The position numbers and the translations under genes are program-made. From Anaerolineaceae bacterium (GTDB lineage Bacteria > Chloroflexota > Anaerolineae > Anaerolineales > Anaerolineaceae): a stretch of DNA of 5,568 nucleotides. The notes under the pieces were generated by a model. The model was not told where the DNA came from. It searched no databases and saw only the letters and a program-made list of their open reading frames with translations. This document shows positions 1 to 5,490 of this stretch, one piece after another (the stretch's first letter is position 1; every line of letters starts with the position of its first letter). The DNA lies in NCBI GenBank assembly GCA_003158355.1, contig PMIV01000283.1, positions 1-5,568 of the forward strand, written 5' to 3'.

Positions 1-41
1 TTTTTTCGTTAAAACCAGAACCCTTGGTTGAGTTAATTTAA

Positions 42-70
42 TTGACAGTCCAGATTTCAATGGTTATACT
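42..70 (+). promoter_or_regulatory. sigma-70-type promoter of gmd
   Basis: A perfect -35 box TTGACA (42-47) and a -10 box TATACT (65-70) are separated by 17 bases. Transcription should begin near 77, leaving a leader of about 40 bases before the GTG start at 117. The gmd frame is open from the TTG that lies inside this -35 box, so the promoter argues against translation starting there. Confidence 0.8.
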
Positions 71-105
71 TATTCGAAAGTTAAAATCAACACCCAATAT
101 AGAAT

Positions 106-110
106 GGAGG
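106..110 (+). promoter_or_regulatory. ribosome binding site that sets the gmd start
   Basis: GGAGG lies six bases before the GTG at 117-119. This is near-ideal spacing, and it fixes the start 25 codons inside the longest open frame. The protein from this GTG begins directly with the NADP-binding strand ([14 protein letters not shown]), as family members do. Confidence 0.85.
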
Positions 111-116
111 AGCTCA

Positions 117-1187
117 GTGAAAAAGGCTCTGATCACAGGAATTACCGGACAGGATGGTTCGTATCTTGCCGAATTATTACTCTCCAAAGGTTATGAGGTC
201 CACGGCATCATTCGCCGTGCCAGCACATTCAACACCCGCCGCATCGACCACATCTATCATGACCCTCACCGCAACGGTCAAGATGTAAAACTCTACCTGC
301 ATTACGGGGATGTATCCGTCATCGAAAGTCTTGTTAATGTCATCTACAATGTGCGTCCAGATGAGATCTACAACTTGGCGGCGCAAAGTCACGTGCGCGT
401 GAGCTTTGACATGCCGGAATATACCGGTGAAGTGGATGCCCTCGGCACGATCCGTATTCTTGAAGCCATCCGCCGCTCCGGTTTTCCGGAACGTTTTTAT
501 CAGGCTTCCACCAGCGAAATGTTCGGCAGTGCCAATCCCCCGCAGAACGAATTGACCCCCTTTGAACCGCGCAGTCCGTATGCTGCCGCCAAGGTTTATT
601 CCTACTGGGTGACCCGCAACTACCGCGAAGGCTACAACTTGTTTGCCTGCAACGGCATCCTCTTCAACCACGAAAGCCCACGCCGCGGTGAAACCTTTGT
701 CACGCGCAAGATCACCCGCGCGGTGGCATCCATCAAAGCCGGGACACAAAATCACCTGTATCTGGGCAATCTCGATTCTTTGCGCGACTGGGGATATGCC
801 CCTGAATACGTCGAGGCCATGTGGATGATGCTGCAGCGCGAAACCGCGGATGACTTCGTGGTCGGCACCGGAGAATCGCATACTGTTCGTGAATTCCTGG
901 ACGAAGCCTTTGGTTATGTCGGCCTCGACTGGCACAAATATGTAGAGATTGATGCCCGTTACTTCCGCCCCACTGAAGTGGATTATTTGATGTCTGACCC
1001 CACCAAAGCCAATACTCAGCTTGGCTGGAAGCCAAAAGTCAAGTTCCACGAGTTGGTACGCATCATGATCGACGCTGACCTGGAGTTGATCGGTCAGCCC
1101 AACCCCGGTGAAGGCAAAAAGATCATGGACGAACGTTTCAACGGCTGGCACCGGTGGGAACACCAAGTCGTCAGCATGGAAAGATAA
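117..1187 (+). CDS. gmd: GDP-mannose 4,6-dehydratase
   Basis: This cytoplasmic enzyme of 356 residues converts GDP-D-mannose to GDP-4-keto-6-deoxy-D-mannose, the branch point to GDP-L-fucose, GDP-rhamnose and related sugars for surface polysaccharides. It is an extended short-chain dehydrogenase with bound NADP. Visible motifs are the Rossmann loop GITGQDG (8-14), the RRASTFNT stretch typical of Gmd (33-40), the catalytic Thr132 and Glu134 in STSEMFG, the YAAAK dyad Tyr155/Lys159, the [15 protein letters not shown] segment (184-198), and [16 protein letters not shown] (221-236) of the sugar-nucleotide site. Length matches the family and no key residue is missing. The GTG start at 117 is chosen because GGAGG lies six bases upstream and a promoter covers the longer open frame. 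The gene stands alone between its promoter and a strong terminator. No GDP-fucose synthase or glycosyltransferase is in the window, so the final sugar is unknown. Confidence 0.96.
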   Translation: MKKALITGITGQDGSYLAELLLSKGYEVHGIIRRASTFNTRRIDHIYHDPHRNGQDVKLYLHYGDVSVIESLVNVIYNVRPDEIYNLAAQSHVRVSFDMPEYTGEVDALGTIRILEAIRRSGFPERFYQASTSEMFGSANPPQNELTPFEPRSPYAAAKVYSYWVTRNYREGYNLFACNGILFNHESPRRGETFVTRKITRAVASIKAGTQNHLYLGNLDSLRDWGYAPEYVEAMWMMLQRETADDFVVGTGESHTVREFLDEAFGYVGLDWHKYVEIDARYFRPTEVDYLMSDPTKANTQLGWKPKVKFHELVRIMIDADLELIGQPNPGEGKKIMDERFNGWHRWEHQVVSMER

Positions 1188-1198
1188 ATTATCAAACC

Positions 1199-1227
1199 AA
1201 GAGGTACCTGCGGGTACCTCTTTTATT
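1199..1227 (+). terminator. intrinsic terminator after gmd
   Basis: A perfect stem GAGGTACC (1201-1208) / GGTACCTC (1213-1220) with a TGCG loop extends by two A-T pairs and runs into TTTTATT (1221-1227). It begins about a dozen bases after the gmd stop codon and closes the gmd transcript. Confidence 0.92.
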
Positions 1228-1259
1228 ACCCCTCATTTTTTTCACTCCTCAGTTTAATA

Positions 1260-1285
1260 ATTCGTGAATATTCGTGGAATTCGTG
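1260..1285. repeat. three direct ATTCGTG heptamers
   Basis: ATTCGTG occurs at 1260-1266, 1270-1276 and 1279-1285, so starts are 10 and 9 bases apart, about one DNA turn. The array sits between the gmd terminator and the promoter of the transglycosylase gene, ending about ten bases before its -35 box. It could be a regulator site or a fragment of a dispersed intergenic repeat. From memory, strings of ATTCGTG units recur between genes of several environmental bacteria; I could not check this. Confidence 0.55.
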
Positions 1286-1295
1286 GACAATCATA

Positions 1296-1324
1296 TTGCA
1301 ATATTAGAACACACGTGCTATTAT
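1296..1324 (+). promoter_or_regulatory. promoter of the lytic transglycosylase gene
   Basis: A -35 box TTGCAA (1296-1301) and a -10 box TATTAT (1319-1324) are 17 bases apart, and TG at 1316-1317 forms an extended -10. Transcription would start near 1331, leaving a leader of about 25 bases. The spacer contains GAACACACGTGC (1307-1318), which resembles a LexA-type GAAC-N4-GTTC operator with one mismatch. This resemblance alone does not show SOS control. Confidence 0.65.
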
Positions 1325-1356
1325 AGAAAAACCTCAATAGAAGGAGTGTTCTATAA
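1305..1356. repeat. nested inverted repeats across promoter and start codon
   Basis: TAGAACAC (1305-1312) is mirrored by GTGTTCTA (1346-1353), and TTATAGAA (1321-1328) is mirrored by TTCTATAA (1349-1356). Both pairs are perfect over 8 bases and share the right-hand side next to the ATG. TAGAA also recurs directly at 1305, 1324 and 1338. The left arms lie upstream of the likely transcription start near 1331, so these are more likely DNA sites for a dimeric regulator than an RNA hairpin. The role is inferred from position only. Confidence 0.4.
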
Positions 1357-1916
1357 TGTCCCCGCAAAAAGTCCTTATTCCCGGAATTATCAGCGGTATC
1401 ATTGTACTGGTCCTGATCGCCCACCTGCTCACTGCCACACAAACAGTCGCTGCCGCCACCCCGGCAGCCTCTACAACCCAATCAGAGGCTCAGAGTGCCC
1501 TTTCAGCAAATTGCAGTCTGAGCCTGCCGGATTCGATTTCGAACTGGTGCAATCTCATCGAACAAGCCGCTCAAAAATACAATGTTCCCGCTCAATTGAT
1601 CGCGGCCGTCATGCTGCAAGAAAGCGGCGGCCAGGTTGGCGTGATCTCTGCCTCCGGGGCAGTTGGCCTGCTGCAGGTGATGCCCAGCGACGGCATTGCC
1701 GCCAGTTTTATGTGCGGCAGCGGTCCATGCTTTGCCTCTCGCCCCACTACCCGACAGCTTCTGGATCCCGCTTTCAATATTGATTACGGCGTACACATGC
1801 TGGCAGCCCTCACCCAAAAGTACGGCAGCGAGCGCGAAGCGCTAAAAGCTTACGGGCCTTACGATGTGGGATATTATTATGCCGATAAAGTATTGGCGAT
1901 CCGGGGAAATCTTTAA
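1356..1916 (+). CDS. small exported lytic transglycosylase-like protein
   Basis: This 186-residue protein has an uncleaved anchor or signal peptide (hydrophobic residues 8-26, possible cleavage near the VAAA at 31-34). A low-complexity Ala/Ser/Thr linker follows to about 51, then an SLT (goose-lysozyme-like) domain. Known SLT domains cut the MurNAc-GlcNAc bond of peptidoglycan outside the membrane. Visible signatures are NVPAQLIAAVMLQESGG with the catalytic Glu89, and SASGAVGLLQVMP (98-110). The usual C-terminal AYNAG motif is replaced by AYGPYDVGYYYADKV (165-179), so the substrate groove may differ. Four cysteines (53, 65, 120, 125) could form two disulfides in the exported domain. Translation starts at an ATG nine bases after AAGGAG (1341-1346). 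The gene has its own promoter, and no partner gene is adjacent. The fold is clear; the exact cellular role, such as wall turnover, is inferred. Confidence 0.85.
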   Translation: MSPQKVLIPGIISGIIVLVLIAHLLTATQTVAAATPAASTTQSEAQSALSANCSLSLPDSISNWCNLIEQAAQKYNVPAQLIAAVMLQESGGQVGVISASGAVGLLQVMPSDGIAASFMCGSGPCFASRPTTRQLLDPAFNIDYGVHMLAALTQKYGSEREALKAYGPYDVGYYYADKVLAIRGNL

Positions 1917-1937
1917 GTAATTTGGTTTTTAAAAGGG

Positions 1938-1966
1938 TTGACTGCGGGTTGAATATCTAGTAGAAT
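1938..1966 (+). promoter_or_regulatory. promoter of tRNA-Gly
   Basis: TTGACT (1938-1943) and TAGAAT (1961-1966) are 17 bases apart. Transcription would start near 1973, giving a leader of about 17 bases before the tRNA. Confidence 0.75.
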
Positions 1967-1989
1967 CGGATTTGCTTGTGAACAAAGTT

Positions 1990-2062
1990 GCGGGCGTGGT
2001 TCAGTTGGTAGAATGTCTCCTTGCCAAGGAGAAGGTCGTGGGTTCGAGTCCCATCGCCCGCT
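1990..2062 (+). tRNA. tRNA-Gly (anticodon GCC)
   Basis: A complete cloverleaf of 73 bases. The acceptor stem is GCGGGCG (1990-1996) with CGCCCGC (2055-2061), and U73 is the expected bacterial glycine discriminator. The D stem is GTTC/GAAT, and the anticodon stem TCTCC/GGAGA encloses a loop with GCC at 2023-2025. The T arm is GTGGG-TTCGAGT-CCCAT. CCA is not encoded. It has its own promoter and terminator, so it is transcribed alone. Confidence 0.97.
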
Positions 2063-2065
2063 CTA

Positions 2066-2095
2066 AAAAACCCCTGATAAAGGGGTTTTTATTTT
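2066..2095 (+). terminator. intrinsic terminator after tRNA-Gly
   Basis: AAAAACCCC (2066-2074) pairs with GGGGTTTTT (2082-2090) around a seven-base loop, and another T run follows at 2092-2095. It begins four bases after the tRNA and separates tRNA-Gly from tRNA-Cys. The A-rich left side means it could also work on the minus strand. Confidence 0.88.
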
Positions 2096-2099
2096 GTCC

Positions 2100-2128
2100 T
2101 TGACCTGTTCTGCGGTCTTTGATAAAAT
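2100..2128 (+). promoter_or_regulatory. promoter of tRNA-Cys
   Basis: TTGACC (2100-2105) and TAAAAT (2123-2128) are 17 bases apart, starting about ten bases after the tRNA-Gly terminator stem. The predicted start near 2135 is only a few bases from the mature tRNA 5' end. Confidence 0.75.
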
Positions 2129-2140
2129 GCAATCGTTGTT

Positions 2141-2212
2141 GGCGACGTGGCCAAGTGGCTAAGGCAAGGGTCTGCAAAACCCTGATCATGGGTTCAAATC
2201 CCATCGTCGCCT
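2141..2212 (+). tRNA. tRNA-Cys (anticodon GCA)
   Basis: A complete cloverleaf of 72 bases. The acceptor is GGCGACG (2141-2147) with CGTCGCC (2205-2211) and a U discriminator as expected for cysteine. The anticodon stem AGGGT/ACCCT encloses a loop with GCA at 2174-2176. The variable loop has four bases, and the T arm is ATGGG-TTCAAAT-CCCAT. CCA is not encoded. No strong hairpin terminator follows, only the T tract at 2214-2218. Confidence 0.97.
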
Positions 2213-2441
2213 CTTTTTATTCAATAAACTCAACTGCTGTTGTTGCGAGCGAAGCGAAGCAATCCCCAGGTAAAGAAATAATTCAACCACGATCATGGGT
2301 TTCCACACAGGGTGGACAGCCCTCACAAAGAAGGCAGGCAGCTCCCATTCTCGTTGCATTTCTCGCCTTCAATATTCTAGAAATTTAACGGAATATAAAA
2401 AATTTGAGATGTAATGTTATCGAGAAATTATCTTGTAAAGA
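2213..2441. other. intergenic region without a convincing gene
   Basis: This stretch lies between tRNA-Cys and the 3' end of the A+T-rich membrane-protein gene. It holds a REP-like repeat piece (2242-2265), an 11-base copy of tRNA-Cys sequence (2291-2301) and a weak ATATTC/GAATAT hairpin (2372-2377 and 2391-2396). Composition falls from mixed to very A+T-rich after about 2371. Short open frames crossing it have no ribosome binding site and run through the tRNA. I see no clear terminator for the minus-strand genes ending here. Confidence 0.6.
2242..2265. repeat. REP-like interspersed repeat fragment
   Basis: The core TTGCGAGCGAAGCGAAGCAA (2243-2262) is bounded by TTGC and GCAA and contains two tandem GCGAA units. 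From memory, closely similar TTGCGAGCGAAGCGAAGCAATC motifs are dispersed between genes in many bacterial genomes, Chloroflexota among them. Only one copy is in the window, so its repeated nature rests on that memory, not on this sequence. Confidence 0.5.
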
Positions 2442-2909
2442 TTATTCAAACGGGTTCCAGCTATAAATTATCATCCCTTTGTGTTTCATGATAAAGGGAA
2501 TAGTAATCAAAACTCCAAAATAAATAGAAATTATTACGATTAGAATAGATTCAAAAATAATTCCAAAAAAAGTCAATGTAAAGAACAATATTACGGAGTA
2601 TCCAATTCCCATAGCGATTCCGACAAATATATTTAATATTTGACTCACGGTGTTTGGTTTCTTGAATTTCAGCTCCTTTGTACCTTTATAAAAATTTTTA
2701 ATACCGTCCTCTATGTGTGTAGATGAATAAATGGATCGGACCAAAGTAAACGTAATCAAAAACCGAATAAGAATGTCAAATACAAATGATCCGACATAGG
2801 ATCTCTTTATAAAAAATGGAACAACAATTAACAATAAGACAATAAATGCCGAAACGAAATAAAAATAAAAATCATAAAATTTTTTATCTCTAAAAATATT
2901 TTGGACCAT
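2442..2909 (-). CDS. A+T-rich four-helix membrane protein of unknown function
   Basis: I do not recognise this 155-residue protein. It has four likely transmembrane helices, at about 15-34, 41-60, 91-115 and 117-141. A Lys-rich loop (about 71-84, with GTKELKFKKP) lies between helices 2 and 3, and the tail is KHKGMIIYSWNPFE. The positive-inside rule puts both ends and the middle loop in the cytoplasm. The helices are rich in Phe and Ile, and there are no cysteines or enzyme motifs. The ATG at 2907-2909 has a weak GGAA six bases upstream. The gene starts 30 bases after the rnhA stop with no hairpin between, so read-through from the operon is possible. Sampled lines are roughly one quarter G+C against half or more in the neighbours, and A/T-ending codons dominate; this points to recent transfer. 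A real gene is likely because the frame keeps a coherent four-helix pattern; function is unknown. Confidence 0.72.
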   Translation of the reverse strand: MVQNIFRDKKFYDFYFYFVSAFIVLLLIVVPFFIKRSYVGSFVFDILIRFLITFTLVRSIYSSTHIEDGIKNFYKGTKELKFKKPNTVSQILNIFVGIAMGIGYSVILFFTLTFFGIIFESILIVIISIYFGVLITIPFIMKHKGMIIYSWNPFE

Positions 2910-2939
2910 ACATTTTTCCAGAATAATATTTCAAGCAAT

Positions 2940-3371
2940 TTACTTCGTTTTCCTGGCCTGGTTGACCAGCCAGTCCACCCGCGTATTGTTCACATTACCG
3001 GCATGGGCGCGTACCCATTGCCAGGTGACCTGGTGCGGCTTCATTACGTCCAGCAGTTCTTTCCACAAGTCCTGGTTGGCTACCGGGCCGCTGCTGCCGC
3101 GCCAATTCTTGCGCAGCCATCCCGGCATCCATTCTGTCATCCCCCGCTGCAAATATTGGGAATCTGTATAGATCTTCACCCGCGCAGGGGTGCTCAAATT
3201 GCGCAGGGCCTGGATCGCCGCAGTTAATTCCATGCGGTTATTGGTCGTTTGCGGGTCATACCCGCTGATCTCTTTTTTTGAACAGTCTTCAAGGATCAGC
3301 GCTGCCCAGCCGCCCGGCCCCGGGTTGGGGTCGCAGCCGCCGTCAGTGTAAATTTCGATCGTTCCGCTCAT
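2940..3371 (-). CDS. rnhA: ribonuclease HI
   Basis: This 143-residue cytoplasmic endonuclease cuts the RNA strand of RNA-DNA hybrids, removing primers and R-loops with two metal ions. All four carboxylates are visible: Asp10 in IYTDGGCDPNPGPGG, Glu48 in TTNNRMELTAA, Asp70 in YTDSQYL and Asp133 in NTRVDWLV. His123 in RAHAG matches the flexible-loop histidine. The basic Trp-rich segment WMPGWLRKNWRG (81-92) matches the hybrid-binding protrusion of the E. coli enzyme. Length is slightly below the usual 150-160 residues, trimmed mainly at the C-terminus, and the protein looks complete. The frame is open upstream to 3671, but the ATG at 3369-3371 is right: it overlaps the stop of the preceding gene as ATGA, and GGAAGGGG lies just upstream inside that gene. 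The overlap implies translational coupling and a shared transcript. Confidence 0.96.
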   Translation of the reverse strand: MSGTIEIYTDGGCDPNPGPGGWAALILEDCSKKEISGYDPQTTNNRMELTAAIQALRNLSTPARVKIYTDSQYLQRGMTEWMPGWLRKNWRGSSGPVANQDLWKELLDVMKPHQVTWQWVRAHAGNVNNTRVDWLVNQARKTK

Positions 3372-4762
3372 TGAGAAGCCCCTTCCAGCTCTTTCAAAGT
3401 CACATCCATTTGTGTGGTCAGCGCGGGGATTTGCGCTGTCTTGACATCCGTCTTGAAGAGCTGCCAGGCGGCATCTTCCCAGATCATTTTTGCGTTCCCC
3501 CAATTGGCATCGGCTGGGATGGTCTGGGAGTCTTGCAGCAAATTCACCGCTTCTTTCCACTGAGGTAGGGTATCCTCCAGTTCGATTGAATAATTGATCA
3601 GGTTCTCTCCCAATGGCAGCGTATTGGAAGCTTTGACCACCGCGCCATAATGGTCGGGGCTGCCCATCCAACGGATGAATAACCAGGCAGCCAATTGCTT
3701 CTCCGGGGAAGCAGTCAACATGGCGTAGGAAGGCCCCTGGGTGAGAATGAATGTTTTACCTGTTGTCGGATAAGGGATCACCACCCACTCATCCGTGCTG
3801 CCCGCTACTGTTTGAGCCATCTGCTGATTGGTTAATTCCTGCAGGTCGGCGCTGTAAATTAATGTTTGCCGCTTGGCAAAATAATTATAAAAAGAAGTCT
3901 CTTTGCCGTTCCAGGCACAGCCCATATCCAGCAGCGTGCGTAAATAGGTGAAGGTTTTATCAAGTTCTGGCGTGGCGAACTTGAGCTTGCCGTCGGTTTC
4001 GAGGGGAGTTCCAAATGCCGTGGCCCAACTGGTCATCGTCAACGTATCCGTATCGATCACCCATCCCCCCAGGCTGTCATTGGTTTTATCACTGTCCAGC
4101 TTGAGTGAGGCATGGGCCGCGCAAACCTGGGATTGAAATTCCTCCGGGGTAACCGGCGCGTTTGTGTATCCCAGTTCCGTTGCCCAGGTCTTGTTATACA
4201 GCATCACCTTGGCAGACCGTTCCGCTGGAATGCCGTAGCGGTACCCATTGACCACATCCTGATCCCAAAAAACGGGTAAATAATTCTGGATCGTCGTTTC
4301 ATCCATTCCCCATTTCTTCGAGGAAACATAAGGAGAAAGGTCAGCTACAGTCTGTTTTTTTTGATTGAGTGCCAGCAATTCATCGATGGGGGCAACAATG
4401 ATCTCGGGTGAAAGGGAAGTTTGCAAATCTTCTGTTAAAGAATTCTGCAGCGAACCGGCCGAACCAGGCGCTTCCACCGTGATCTGGATTCCCCAAGTGT
4501 TCGTCTGGTTGAATTCAGCCACCAAACTATCCATCAGTTTGGCCAGCTCACCCGACCACGGATGGATCAGCGTCACTTGCATTCCTTTTAACTTTTGCAC
4601 ATCCACATCAACATCCGGAGTAACAGTCGGCGTCGCAGCAATGACCACTGTGGGCGTCAGCACCGCGGAGGTTGCAGAGGGCGCAGCGGCTGTACCGCCA
4701 GCACATCCGGATAGAAAGAGCAGTCCAAACAACATTGGAACCAAAAACCGGTTTTTTTTCAA
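3368..4762 (-). CDS. extracellular solute-binding lipoprotein (family 1, sugar-type)
   Basis: This 464-residue ABC-importer receptor would sit outside the membrane on a lipid anchor. From the TTG start, the N-terminus is MKKNRFLVPMLFGLLFLSGC: basic residues, a hydrophobic core and a lipobox LSGC with the acylated Cys20. An Ala/Thr/Pro/Val linker runs to about residue 50, and the binding domain starts at VTLIHPWSGELAKLMDSL. Family-1 traits include the PEIIVAP strand and YGIPAERSAKVMLYNK (176-191), the equivalent of the YGLP...YYNK hinge region of maltose-type receptors; aromatic residues are plentiful, fitting a sugar ligand. The TTG (4760-4762) is preferred because AGAAGGA lies six bases before it. 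An in-frame ATG at 4784-4786 overlaps the Nudix stop by one base but lacks a ribosome binding site, and would add eight polar residues. No permease or ATPase is nearby, so the ligand and partners cannot be named. A multiple-sugar receptor is likely, not proven. Confidence 0.9.
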   Translation of the reverse strand: MKKNRFLVPMLFGLLFLSGCAGGTAAAPSATSAVLTPTVVIAATPTVTPDVDVDVQKLKGMQVTLIHPWSGELAKLMDSLVAEFNQTNTWGIQITVEAPGSAGSLQNSLTEDLQTSLSPEIIVAPIDELLALNQKKQTVADLSPYVSSKKWGMDETTIQNYLPVFWDQDVVNGYRYGIPAERSAKVMLYNKTWATELGYTNAPVTPEEFQSQVCAAHASLKLDSDKTNDSLGGWVIDTDTLTMTSWATAFGTPLETDGKLKFATPELDKTFTYLRTLLDMGCAWNGKETSFYNYFAKRQTLIYSADLQELTNQQMAQTVAGSTDEWVVIPYPTTGKTFILTQGPSYAMLTASPEKQLAAWLFIRWMGSPDHYGAVVKASNTLPLGENLINYSIELEDTLPQWKEAVNLLQDSQTIPADANWGNAKMIWEDAAWQLFKTDVKTAQIPALTTQMDVTLKELEGASQ

Positions 4763-4768
4763 CTTTTT

Positions 4769-4775
4769 TCCTTCT
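4769..4775 (-). promoter_or_regulatory. ribosome binding site favouring a TTG start
   Basis: On the minus strand AGAAGGA lies six bases before the TTG at 4762-4760. It falls inside codons 4-6 of the longer reading from the ATG at 4786. A site this good at this spacing is the main reason to choose the TTG start for the solute-binding lipoprotein. Confidence 0.65.
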
Positions 4776-4785
4776 GATGTGAACA

Positions 4786-5409
4786 TCAGTCAAATTCAGT
4801 GGGCAGGTCTGGGTTGTTCAAATGGACAAACATACGCTGAATTTCTTCTTGTGTAACCCGCGCCAGGCTAAGCTTGGGCAAATGGTCGGCATCAAAGAAA
4901 GTTGGATCCTCGGTCTCCAACGGATCGGGTGTGGCTTCTGCTATCAGATCGCATAACATGAAAAGTTTATAGGCATGGAATGCATATGGCGGATGTCCGT
5001 GCAGGTTGCGGTCGTAAACGGCAGCCAGTTTTCGCGCCTTGACGATCATGCCAGCTTCTTCGCGGACTTCGCGTTCAGCGGCTTGGCTCAAAGGTTCATT
5101 GATGTCCACCCAGCCTCCGGGAAGGGTCCAATTCCCGTTATCTAATATTTCCTTCACCATCAAGATCTTATTTTCCTTAAAAATCACGCCCCGCACGTCC
5201 ATCTTTGGGGTGGCGTAACCTGCTTGCGCTTCGAAAACGCTGATCACCTCGTTCAATTCGGCACCGGTGGCAGCCGCCATCATTTCTTCTGCGATCTTGC
5301 GCATCTGTTGGTAGCGCTGCTGGTCAAAAGGATTGGTCGTATAAGCCATGCCGTTTTGGGTCAGTGCCTGTATCTGCTGTGACCATCGAATCAATTCTTG
5401 ATTTGTCAT
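4786..5409 (-). CDS. Nudix hydrolase with N-terminal Nudix_hydro_N domain
   Basis: This 207-residue cytoplasmic enzyme would hydrolyse a nucleoside diphosphate linked to another group. Residues 1-60 form a helical domain (LIRWSQQIQALTQNGMAYTT...QQMRKIAEEMMA) that matches the Nudix_hydro_N family as I remember it. The Nudix fold follows, with a complete Nudix box: Gly99, Glu105, then REVREEAGM (113-121) giving G-x5-E-x7-REVxEExGM, and the metal-binding glutamates present. TLPGGWVD before the box is typical. A characterised relative of this architecture, CDP-chase of Bacillus, splits CDP-choline and also has RNA 3'-exonuclease activity, but the substrate here cannot be read from the sequence. 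ADP-ribose-type substrates remain possible. Start ATG at 5407-5409 follows GAGAAG by about ten bases. It is the first gene of the minus-strand operon. Confidence 0.92.
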   Translation of the reverse strand: MTNQELIRWSQQIQALTQNGMAYTTNPFDQQRYQQMRKIAEEMMAAATGAELNEVISVFEAQAGYATPKMDVRGVIFKENKILMVKEILDNGNWTLPGGWVDINEPLSQAAEREVREEAGMIVKARKLAAVYDRNLHGHPPYAFHAYKLFMLCDLIAEATPDPLETEDPTFFDADHLPKLSLARVTQEEIQRMFVHLNNPDLPTEFD

Positions 5410-5432
5410 AGAATTTCACTTCTCATTATTTG

Positions 5433-5461
5433 ATTATCCACCGTTATCCAAATCCCGGCAA
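5433..5461 (-). promoter_or_regulatory. promoter of the Nudix / solute-binding / rnhA operon
   Basis: Read on the minus strand, TTGCCG (5461-5456) and GATAAT (5438-5433) are 17 bases apart. Transcription would begin near 5426, about 17 bases before the Nudix ATG. The -35 box is only a partial match, so strength is probably moderate. Confidence 0.5.
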
Positions 5462-5490
5462 TTGACGAATCTCAGCCAAGTCTGTATAAT
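5462..5490 (+). promoter_or_regulatory. strong promoter reading out of the right edge
   Basis: TTGACG (5462-5467) and a perfect TATAAT (5485-5490) are 17 bases apart. Transcription would begin near 5497 and run rightwards into a gene mostly or wholly beyond the window. Its -35 box directly abuts the -35 box of the opposing promoter at 5456-5461. Confidence 0.75.

Noticed and set aside
13..29. AACCA/TGGTT five-pair inverted repeat near the left edge
   Set aside because: It is too short to call a terminator, and no T run follows it; the T run at 1-6 precedes it and may belong to a unit outside the window.
177..1166. Long minus-strand open frame (329 codons) opposite gmd
   Set aside because: It is a shadow of gmd. 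gmd has every catalytic motif, a promoter, a ribosome site and a terminator, while the antisense frame shows no recognisable domain.
1274..1783. Plus-strand open frame overlapping the transglycosylase gene
   Set aside because: It is out of frame with the SLT domain, its start lies in the repeat and promoter region, and its translation looks like non-coding sequence.
2001..2204. Minus-strand frame opposite both tRNA genes
   Set aside because: Its translation (MGFEPMIRVLQTL and similar) is the familiar false protein produced by reading tRNA genes backwards.
2119..2388. Open frame running through tRNA-Cys into the repeat region
   Set aside because: A protein frame crossing a complete tRNA, with no ribosome site, is almost certainly chance.
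3372..3671. Upstream 100-codon extension of the rnhA frame
   Set aside because: It lies inside the solute-binding gene in another frame. RNase HI begins at the ATG that forms the ATGA overlap, and the extension has no family resemblance.
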